The notes beneath the pieces were generated by a model. It had not been told where the DNA came from, ran no database searches, and saw nothing but the letters and a program-made list of their open reading frames with translations. A program made the translations under genes and the position numbers. A stretch of 64,000 nt of DNA from Nemophila menziesii (Eukaryota; Streptophyta; Magnoliopsida; Boraginales; Hydrophyllaceae), in assembly GCA_029959085.1 (NCBI GenBank), contig JARWIR010000001.1, positions 67,208,899 to 67,272,898 of the forward strand, read 5' to 3'. Below are positions 10,519 through 20,208 of this stretch, piece by piece (within the stretch, counting starts at the first letter, position 1; each line of letters opens with the position of its first letter).

Positions 10519-12043
10519 TGATGTCTCCCTAATTGTTCTTATTTTCGACCCTTGGGAGACATCATTTTTTGTGTTTATTTAATTAATTTGATAGACTTTT
10601 GGACTAAATTTGCAATAATCCGGAATTACCTTTTTATTTCTAGCATTTTTTATTTATTAAACTTTTGCGCGTAATATTGGTATTTTTAGTGAAAAGTTTA
10701 CAGGTTTTAGATGTTAGCTAGGAGAGGAATCCGAGGAGAAAGTCAAAGATCGTGAATTAGAGTCAAGACTTGAAGATAAATCCCGAAGATATTATTTTTA
10801 GAGCTGAAAATCCATTTTCCAGACCATAGATTGCTGATTTCGAGGTACTTAAGCGATGATTTAGCCGCTGACCTTTGAAGGGAAAACATTCCTTATCGAG
10901 TTACGGAACTTTAGCAACTGGAATGAGGTCAATCGGAGTCATAACGCATCGTAAAAAGCCGTTTTAGTGAAGGTGTATCAGCAGTTACGGGATTTTGGGC
11001 TTACAAAGTGGGCTTGGACATTTAATTAGTCTTTTATTTTCTGGTCTAAGCCCTAGTACGAATTTATGCTTATAAAAGGAGGTCTGGACTTCTATTTTTT
11101 CACACAATTCACATTCCACAAGATTAAACACCAGAGAGAAGCAACAGAAGGAAGAAAGAAGAAGCTACAAGAGTTGGAGTGGGTCTATAGCTCCGTTCGT
11201 AGTCATTCCAATTCCGGAAATTAGGTTCTTTTTATATTTTAATTTTGTAAACAATATGAATTCCCTTTCTTTTAATTTAGTTTTTAATTTTAATATGAGC
11301 TAAGCTATTCATAGTGCTTGAGAACAAACAATGGGTGAATCTTAATTTTATGAAATAACGAATGTTGAATTTGGGTTTATGCTAAATTAAATTAGATTGG
11401 GTTTATTACTCTTTTCGATAATTTGTGATTATTTACTGATTTTAGAGTCGCGAACTAAAATTAGGTATTAGTTGGATCATCCTGACGGAGGGTTTAGGTA
11501 TATAATTAATTATTCAATCTAGGATAAAAGCTATTGATTCTGACGAACTTAGCTAATTCTAGAGGTAAAACACTTAAACATCCAACGGTGGATCATATTT
11601 ACCCTGACGGGACTAGTGACACTTTAGGATCGCCTTATAGTCCACCCTGACGGGGGTATAAGGAATTTAGAATCCCGACCATTGTAATTGACCAATTTAG
11701 CCCTTAAACAACATAAGTTAGAAAGTAAGATTAGGAGGATCCTTGCGTTCTCAAGTACTACATCTCATATTGCGTTTTCATTCATTTTACTTGCGTCTTA
11801 GCTTTTACTTGCATTTATAATTTGTCTTTCATTTAGTAGTTTTAATAAACAAAACCAAACAAACATTTTATTATCTTTTACTTTCATAAGTGCATCAATC
11901 ACTACTTGCTAAACATTGTGATCAACCATCCGTCCTTGGAACGAATCTGTATTATCATACATACTACTTGGGACAACCGTACACTTGCGGTTGTGGATCG
12001 ATTAGCATTTGAATTTATTTTTAGAACACACAAAGGACCACCA
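10519..12043 (+). mobile_element. 5' LTR of element E
   Basis: 1,525 bp, TGATGTCTCCC...GGACCACCA. First 46 bases form an inverted repeat (TGATGTCTCCC / GGGAGACATCA, 10519-10564). TATA box tataaaagg at 11071-11079. It lacks ~28 bp near 11467 and ~8 bp near 11565 that the 3' LTR has. Its 3' half has four CCTGACGG-like repeats at 11480-11660. Confidence 0.95.
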
Positions 12044-12049
12044 AGTTTT

Positions 12050-12067
12050 TGGCGCCGCTGCCGGGGA
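12050..12067 (+). other. Primer-binding site of element E (tRNA-Asp)
   Basis: TGGCGCCGCTGCCGGGGA, six bases after the LTR. A T-rich leader with 'ttttacgctttt' and 'tttttcag' follows up to the gag ATG. Confidence 0.88.
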
Positions 12068-12177
12068 CGGTAGCGTGTGACCACGGTGTTTATCCTTTAG
12101 TGATAAGTGCATTTATTTTATTTTATCAGTTTTACGCTTTTTTTTTGTTAGCTTTTTCAGGTTTTTAGGTTTGGTGT

Positions 12178-15100
12178 ATGCGAAGAAGGCTATTCAAGGA
12201 TCTAGAGCAAGCACCTCCGATCCTTAGTAATCCAGAATCGCTGATCAGACTTGCGAACAGAAGAAGAAGAGAACGAGAAGCTTTAGAAGTAGAAGAATTA
12301 AGTAACATAATGGAGAATATCACTCTTCAAGGTCAACAGAATGGACAAGGCCAGTTAGATGCAAATGGCCAACCTTTAGCTCCAGGCGTTATTCCTCAAG
12401 TTCAACCACTAAATCCTAATCCTCAAGTCCAGATAGTGATGAATCAAGATCCGTGGTTTACTAATGGTCCTCCAGAAGTTCCATTCCGTGCTCCTGCTAT
12501 AGGAGTAGGTGCTCCAGATATTAATGTTCCGAGATTCTTTCCAGATTCGGGTATGCTAGCTCAGTTCCAAAACTTTGGAAATTTTCGCGGAAGACCATCG
12601 GAAGATCCTCTTAGAGCGGTACAGAAATTCAAACAGATATGTGATTCTTATATCACACAAGGGGTTTCAAGAGAATAGATGTATTTTGCTGCTTTTAAAT
12701 TCTTTGTCATTGATGGAGCAAGTGAATGGCACGATACGCAAGATCCTACGAAGATTACTAATTGGGACCAATTAGAGATTGCGTTCTTTGACAGGTATTA
12801 CCCAAGTAACATGAGGTTAGATGCTGAATTAGAATTGACGCATTTCCGTCAAGAGTATGAGGAAACTGTGGGTAGGAGTTGGACAAGATTTCAGATGTTT
12901 TTGCGTAAAGTTCCTAATCATGGCTTTTCAGAACAACAACAGTTAAAGATATTTTATAGAGGCCTTGATGGAACTTCGAGAGAGAAATTGGATACGCTAT
13001 GTGGTGCAGGTTTTCTTCAAGTTCAACCCGCTCATGCCAAGATAATTTTAGAGAGAACAGTCAAGAATGAAGTTGGGTGGAGCTCAGTAAGAACACCAGT
13101 TAAAGGGGTGAATAATGTTGACATGGAAGAGAAATTTGCTACGTTTGAGAATAAGATCCAGAATACCATAGAGCAACAGTTGAAGCAGCTTACTTTAGCT
13201 GTAAAAGAAGGTTTTTCGAGTAAGAAGGTAGCTGTGCATGCTGCACAAGAGGTTTATATGTGTTCAATTTGTAAGGTAGATGATCATGATGAGGAAAGTT
13301 TTCCGAATAACCAAGAGTCAGTGAATTTTATGTCCAATAGAGGTAATTTCAATTCAAGTGGTAATGGATATCAGCCTAACAGAAACCATCCTGGGTTTCA
13401 ATACTCAAATCCCAATGGGGCAGCCAATCCTACTTACGCGTATCAGCCGCGTCCTCAAGGCAACAACTATAATCCAGGACCACACAACAATCATCAAGGA
13501 GGACAGAATCAAAACAATTATGTACAAAGACAAGCTCCTCAGAATACCTACGATGAGAATTTAAACCAGAAAGCTCTACCTGCCCATCCACAAGAAGGAG
13601 TAGTTACCCTTCAGAAAACCGTTGAAAATTTGATTGCCCTTCAAACACAAGCTCTGGAACGTCAAAACGCAGCTGAAGCAAATATGAAGATTTTCCAGAA
13701 TCAGCTAAGTCAAATTAATAAACAGCTGAATCAGCGTCCACAAGGGCAACTTCCTAGTGATACGGAAAATCCAACACAACGTGAAGATTGTAAGGCTGTT
13801 ACGTTGAGAAGTGGTAAAAACCTCCCTCCACCTCCTTTTCCCGTTATGAAAGAAAAAGAAGTCCCAAGAAAAGAAAAGGAAGTGGGTGAGAAAGAGAAAG
13901 AGAATGAGAAAGATAGTGAGGTGGAAGAAATAGAAAGACCAAGAGAAATTCCGAAAAAGAGAGATGAAATTGTAAGCAATCGCCCTCCACCACCGTTTCC
14001 ATCGCGAGTTCAGAAAAAGGGTGATATGGTTGATTTTCAGAAGTTCTTTAATAGAGTGAAGGGTTTGAGTATTAATATTCCGTTACTTGAGGCAATTCGA
14101 GATATTCCTAAGTATACGAAGTTCTTGAAGAGGGCCCTCACTAATAAAAGGCCCTACTGTGATAATGAGATGATTGGCCTTCCTGAAGAGTGTAGTGCGA
14201 TTTGCCAGAGTAAATTACCTCCGAAGTTAGTTGATCCGGGGAGTTTCACGATTCCCATATCGATTGGAGAAGAATGGAAGGGAAAGGCGCTATGCGATTT
14301 GGGGGCAAGCATCAACTTGATTCCCAAGTCAGTCTTTGATAAGCTTAAAATTGGAAACGCAAGACCTACCTCTATGGTCTTGCAAATGGCGGACAGGTCT
14401 CTTGCTCATCCTGAAGGCCGCATTGAGGATGTTCTTGTTAAGGCAGGTACACTTATATTTCCTGTTGATTTCGTAATTCTTGAATACAATGCAGATAGAA
14501 ATGTCCCCATTATTTTGGGTAGACCATTCCTAGCTACAGGGAGAACATTGATCAATGTAGAAAATGGCGAATTGACAATGAGGATACAAGATGAGGAAGT
14601 GAAATTCAATGTATTTCGAGCTATGAAATTCCCAGATTCTCAGGAAGATTGCTTCAGAATGGATGTAGTGGAGCAAGCATCGCAAGAGGTATTTAATTGT
14701 TTAAATTTTGATGATATCTTGCAGGCTGCTTTAACATTAGATTCACCTGAGATGATGGAGGAGCTTACCGAAACAGTGGCAGCTCTAAATTCTGAAAATC
14801 CGAAGTATAGGCGTCTTGCCTATGAACCTGTGAGAGAACCGGGGGAGATTATTCCTAAAAAGAAACCTTCAATTGAATCTCCTCCGGAGTTGGAAGAAAA
14901 ACCATTGCCAGCACACTTGAGGTATGCTTATTTGGGTACTAATGAAACTCTACCTGTTATTGTTTCAGCTAATTTAACAGGTCCTCAAGAAGATAAATTG
15001 TTGCGTGTGTTAAGAGCCAACAAAGAAGCAATAGGTTGGACAATTGCTGACATCAAAGGCATTAGTCCATCCTATTGTCAACACAAAATCATACTTGAAG

Positions 15101-17811
15101 ATGTTAACGCACGCTCAGTTGAAGGCCAAAGGAGATTGATGCCCGTGATGAAAGATGTGGTAAAGAAAGAGGTGATCAAGCTTTTAGATGCGGGGATTAT
15201 TTATCCCATTTCGAGTAGTGAATGGGTGAGTCCGGTTCAGTGTGTACCAAAGAAAGGAGGAATGACAACAATTCTTAACGATAAAAATGAGGCGATTCCT
15301 TCAAGAACGGTAGTAGGTTGGAGAGTTTGCATGGATTACAGAAAGCTGAACAAGGCCACCAGAAAAGATCATTTCCCTTTGCCCTTCATTGATCAGATGT
15401 TAGACAAATTAGCCGGAAGGGAATATTACTGTTTCTTGGATGGCTACTCCGGGTACAATCAGATTTACGTGGCTCCAGAAGATCAACATAAGACTACCTT
15501 TACATGCCCATTTGGTACGTTTGCATATCGCAGAATGCCATTTGGGTTGTGTAATGCTCCCGCTACTTTTCAGAGATGCATGATGGCCATCTTCTGGGAT
15601 ATGATTGATAATTTCCTAGAAGTGTTTATGGACGATTTCTCCGTGTTTGGTGATGATTTTGATAAGTGTTTGGATAACTTGGAGAAAGTATTGGTTAGAT
15701 GCAAGGAATCAGACTTGGTGTTAAACTGGGAGAAGTGTCATTTCATGGTTCGTGAAGGTATTGTTCTGGGTCACAAAGTTTCGAGTGCTGGTTTAGAGGT
15801 TGATAGAGCAAAGATAGAGGTAATTAAAACTCTTCCCCCTCCTGTTTCTGTTAAAGGGGTAAGGAGTTTTCTTGGCCATGCTGGCTTTTATAGGCGTTTT
15901 ATTAAAGATTTTTCTAAGATTGCTAAACCGTTATGCAACTTACTCGAAAAGGATTGCAAATTCCTCTTTGATGAAGCTTGTTTAGCGGCCTTCAAAGCAA
16001 TCAAGGAAAAACTCATTTCTGCTCCTATAGTGTTACCTCCAGATTGGAATTTACCGTTTGAGGTTATGTGTGATGCGAGTGATTTGTGTATGGGAGCTGT
16101 ATTAGGACAGAGAAAAGAGAAGATTTTTCATTCGATTTACTATGCTAGTAAAACTTTTAGTGGTGCTCAGATTAATTACACAGTTACAGAAAAAGAGTTG
16201 CTAGCAGTTGTATATTCGTTTGATAAATTTCGCTCTTATCTTCTTGGAGCGAAAGTCATTGTTTATACGAATCATTCCGCGATCAGATTTCTTATGGAGA
16301 AGAAAGATGCGAAACCAAGGTTAATCAGATGGGTGTTATTACTTCAAGAGTTCGATTTAGAGATCAAAGATAGAAAGGGTTGTGAGAATCAGGTTGCAGA
16401 TCATCTATCGCGTTTAGAGGGTTCAGAGATGAATAGTGGTACTGAAGCAGTTAGAGAAGAGTTTCCTGGTGAGAGTTTATTCGTTGTTCGAGATTATGAG
16501 TCTCCGTGGTATGCAGATATTGCGAATTTAGTGGTGAGTGGTATTTTTCCTGAAGGTTCTACTTATCAAGAAAGAGAGAGGTTAGCTCATCGTGCTAGAC
16601 AGTTCTTTTGGGAGGATCCGTTCCTCTATAAAGTTTGTGCTGACCAAATGATACGAAGATGTGTAGCAAGGGAAGAGACTCAAGCCATTATAGCTGGATG
16701 CCATGATTCATTATACGGAGGACATTTCAAAGGAGACAGAACTGCTGCGAAGGTATTTCAATCAGGTTTTTACTGGCCTTCTCTTATAAAAGATTGTCAT
16801 GAATATGTTAAGAAATGTACGAGATGCCAGTTTACCGGAAACATATCCAAGAGGGATGAGATGCCGCGTAATAATGTGTTAGAGGTTGAGATATTCGATG
16901 TGTGGGGCATAGACTTTATGGGTCCTTTCGTTCCTTCAAATGGTAACCTCTATATCTTATTAGCTGTTGATTATGTGTCTAAGTGGGTAGAAGCAGTGGC
17001 TTTACCTACTAATGATTCACGAGTGGTGATCAAGTTCTTGAAATCACATATTTTCACTAGACATGGCACACCTAGAGTGATTATTAGCGATGGAGGATCT
17101 CATTTCGTTAATAAATATCTGAAGACTGTTCTAGAGAAATATGGAGTTAGACACCGTGTATCTACTGCATATCATCCACAATCCAATGGTCAAGCTGAAG
17201 TATCGAACCGCGAAGTCAAGTCAATCCTAGAGAAAACCGTTGGTCCTACAAGAAAAGATTGGTCAATGAAGTTAGATGATGCGTTGTGGGCCTATCGTAC
17301 TGCGTTTAAGACTCCAGTTGGAGCATCTCCCTATCGTATGGTGTATGGTAAGGCTTGTCACTTACCTTTAGAGCTTGAAATGGGTGCCTATTGGGCAATT
17401 GCGCAGTTGAACTTAGATCCTATCTTAGCCGGAAAGAATCGTATGATGAAGCTTAATGAACTTGACGAATTCCGGTTGCATGCTTATGAAAATGCCAAAC
17501 TTTACAAAGAAAATACAAAGAAATGGCATGACAATCGGATTCGTACAAAGAACTTTGAGGTGGGGCAAAGAGTGTTGAAGTATAACTCAAAGTTCAGCAA
17601 TTATCCGGGTAAGTTAAGATCTAAGTGGTCAGGTCCATACATAGTGACCAAAGTTACACCTCATGGGGCGATAGAAATAGAACATCCGCTAGAGAACCGT
17701 ACCTTTATGGTTAACGGTCACAGATTAAAGATATACCATGGAGGTGAAGATACCAATCGCTCGGAAGATCCACATCCCGGGGAGGTCATGTATCTCCTCG
17801 AGACTCCTTAG
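12178..17811 (+). CDS. gag-pol polyprotein, element E (one in-frame TAG)
   Basis: The frame opens at ATG 12178 and stays open to TAA 17809-17811 apart from TAG at 12676-12678, most simply a CAG to TAG change inside gag. Numbering from the next codon (12679): knuckle-like [14 protein letters not shown] at 195-208, its last Cys replaced by Phe; protease CDLGASINL with Asp540; RT with FMDD at 983-986; RNase H with CDAS (Asp1132) and TEKE (1170-1173), but TNH instead of TDH at 1198; integrase with GIDFMG (Asp1412), SDGG (Asp1471) and Glu1507, a D-35-E spacing; then a GPY-type tail. RT would copy the RNA, integrase insert it. Length and order fit Athila. Three lesions (gag stop, lost Cys, RNase H Asp to Asn) argue that it is no longer autonomous, although RT and integrase look intact. 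Confidence 0.93.
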
Positions 17812-17826
17812 AAGCGTAAGGTAACC

Positions 17827-17843
17827 CGTCGAGCTTAACGACG
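17827..17843 (+). other. Post-pol hairpin of element E
   Basis: CGTCG-agcttaa-CGACG, 16 bases after the pol stop, followed by 'ttaaacaaaag'. A and D have a hairpin of different sequence at the same place (26714-26732, 43120-43140). Confidence 0.65.
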
Positions 17844-18045
17844 TTAAACAAAAGCCAATTACTTGTATATTAGCTGAGTTTTTACATTTTTTGCAATTTA
17901 GATTAGTTTGATTTTCGTAATTTTATTGTTTTTATTAAGAAATGAGGAAGGGTAGTTGTTTTTAATGATTTCAGGGGTAAAAAGGACTTGAGTTTGGGGT
18001 CGATTTGGCGAAAACAGAAGAAAAAGAGGTTGGATGTCCAGGAGA

Positions 18046-18563
18046 AACCGGGAACCCGGTTTCGCAAAAACCGGGAACCCGGTTTTGGAGCTGGTACCAA
18101 CCATTTTAACGCAACACTTGGCGTTTTGGGGTAATGTCACAGCGTCGGAACCGGGAACCCGCATTGGCGAAACCGGGTACCCGGTTTTGGTGCTGTGATT
18201 TCTGAAAAACTCTGACCCAGCGTTTTGGTGGCTTGCGTTTTCGTGTGTTTTGATTCGCGCCATCGACACAAATCCGGGTACCCGCATTTGGCAGAACCGG
18301 GTACCCGGTTTCGGAGTTGTAATCTTCCAAAAGTTCTGACCCGGCGTTTTGAGGTGCTGCGTTTTGGCGCGTTTTGACTCGCGCCATCGAGAAAATCCGG
18401 GAACCCGCATTCCACAGAACCGGGTACCCGGTTTCGGCGAGTAAAATCTCCGACCGAGCGTCTTGGGGTCCACCGTTTTGGTGCGTTTTGAAAAAAAAAA
18501 AAAAAAAAGTCCACAATTGATTTTCCGCGCCGTCACAGTGACGCGGAACCGGGAACCCGGTTT
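18046..18563 (+). repeat. Palindrome-module array of element E (ACCGGGTACCCGGT type)
   Basis: About three tandem units of ~123 bp (phase points near 18150, 18272 and 18396), each with TCCGGG(T/A)ACCCGCAT followed ~22 bp later by the 16-bp perfect palindrome AACCGGGTACCCGGTT, and separated by 'gcgttttg..gactcgcgccatcga' linkers. Single variants flank the array at 18046-18082 and 18546-18563. It is GC-rich against an AT-rich background. Two further copies occur at 21059-21100. It lies between the pol stop and the accessory ORF. Confidence 0.85.
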
Positions 18564-18680
18564 GAAAGCTGTGAGAGGCGGTTTTGGGTGTTTTAACCTA
18601 GTTTTCTTAGCCTCTTTTGCAAGTATTTACCTAAAACGCACCAATAGCCTCCCCACCTCCGAAATTCATCTACCAAAACA

Positions 18681-18688
18681 CTATATAT
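18681..18688 (+). promoter_or_regulatory. Putative internal TATA box of element E
   Basis: ctatatat, 118 bp after the palindrome array and 274 bp before the accessory ATG, followed by a leader rich in C and A with few G. A and D have a TATA-like box in the same relative place. Confidence 0.5.
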
Positions 18689-18954
18689 CATCACATCCTA
18701 CCCTCTTTCACCACAAAAACATAAGATCAACTCACCTCCTCTCCAAAATAACATCAAATCCTTAGTTTTTCCCAAGATTCTTCTTCAACCAATTCCTTAA
18801 ATTAAACCCAATTCTTTCTTCTCCCAATCAAATTAACCAAGACCCATCTCATATTTCACCTAGTTCTTAAATTCTTAAACCTCAAAACATCAAAATTCTA
18901 AACTTTTCCCTAAGTTTTTCATTATTTGAAGTTTTGAGTTTGGGGTGAAAAGAG

Positions 18955-20208
18955 ATGACTAACAGAACCGGCGATTTTTGAAGAACTGCTCCTAGAAGAA
19001 AGACCACCATTGGTGGTTCACAAGATCAAGCTATTGAGATTCCTGATTCGCGTCCTAAACGAAAAATTGACGAAGTTAAGCTTGATTCTAACAGAAAAGA
19101 AATCACAGGTCAAAAGAGAAGATTGATTGATGAGATTGAAAGTGAGAAGGAACAAGAAGAGGAAGTTACGAAGAACATTGAGGAAGAAACTGAACAAGAG
19201 ATTCCGGAAGCACCCGTTACAAAACCTCCGGGTATGAAGATGTGGGCCCACAAGCCTAAGAGGGTTTACAGTTGTTGGAATACTCAGATTCGTGAAAGAA
19301 TTGAATTTTTGAAATTTGGTGAGGAGACGAATTTTCCTAAGGGTATTATGAGTAGTGATTACAAGGAATATGCTGTGATATGTGCTAAGTTTGGTTGGAA
19401 AGAGTTACAAGAAAGGAAGCTTGAGTTTATTCCTACTTTTGTGCGAGAATTTTACGAAGGTTTAGCTACCTCCCATGATGCCATTGATATCCGCAAAAAG
19501 GTAGTTCCTTTCTCTATTGAACGTATTCGGAAATCATTGAAACTACCCAACTTTTCTGGAACATGCCCCGTCCAAGAAATTCTTAATGACCCTTCTTTTG
19601 ATTTTGAATCCCTTTGGGGGACCGTGCTTGTTAATGGGACTAGCCCAATTCCTGAAGGTGAAAGATATCCTGGACAGTTTTACAGCAGTAGTTTGACACC
19701 TCGTGCTAAGGTTTGGTCTCGTTTCGTAATACCCACTTTCTTTGGTATTAAACACACTTCCGAGTTGAAGAAAGAGCACATATTTGTTATTAAGTGTATT
19801 TTGGAGGAAAAACCATTTGATGTTGCTAAGATCATTTATGATACAATCATGGAGTTCGCGAAATCACCAATGAAACAACAAAATCTGAAGTTTCCTTGTA
19901 CTATTACTCAGTTGTGTCTAGACGCAAAGATTCCGCGTAAGGACGCAGATATTGATATTGTTTCAGTTGGTGTGAGTATAGCTTTGAGCACAATCAAGAA
20001 CATCCATGAAGAAGCAACGCGAACTACAAGAAGTCCGAGAACTCCTCAATCAAAGAAAGTGAAAACTGTACCTGAGTTGGAAGCGAAGATTCAGGTGTTG
20101 GAAGAGAATCAGGAGAAGATGATTGCTACCTTGGGAAACGTTACAAAAATTGGACCTGCTTCGAAATTTAATCCTAGGCGTAAATACACTTCAAAACGCG
20201 ATTTATGA
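18955..20208 (+). CDS. Accessory ORF of element E (plant-transposon-protein domain), TGA at codon 9
   Basis: The ATG at 18955 gives the start MTNR shared with A and D. TGA follows at 18979-18981, then the same frame is open to the stop at 20206-20208 (about 409 sense codons). N-terminus is Lys/Arg-rich with an acidic stretch. The centre ('FVREFYEGL', 'KKVVPFSIERI', 'WSRFVIPTFFGI') resembles the 'putative plant transposon protein' domain (PF20167 as I recall). The C-terminus has a heptad-like stretch near 20068-20145 ('VPELEAKIQVLEENQEKM') that could dimerise. It occupies the env-like position of Athila but I see no signal peptide or membrane segment. Function unknown; a DNA- or RNA-binding regulator is my guess from charge and context. 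Confidence 0.75.

Noticed and set aside
12676..12678. Programmed readthrough stop between gag and pol in E
   Set aside because: The TAG lies inside the gag capsid region, where A and D have Gln in the same motif; a CAG to TAG mutation is simpler.
17898..18536. Overlapping minus-strand ORFs of 125-212 codons
   Set aside because: They are shadows of the ~123-bp palindrome modules: three frames are open because the repeat lacks stops, and none resembles a protein family.
18046..18563. CRISPR-like array
   Set aside because: The regularly spaced repeats are palindromic modules inside a plant retrotransposon, linkers are homologous and no cas genes exist.
18955..20208. Envelope protein in the env-like position of an Athila element
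   Set aside because: No signal peptide, transmembrane anchor or fusion-like segment; the protein is charged with a coiled-coil-like end and resembles the plant-transposon-protein domain.
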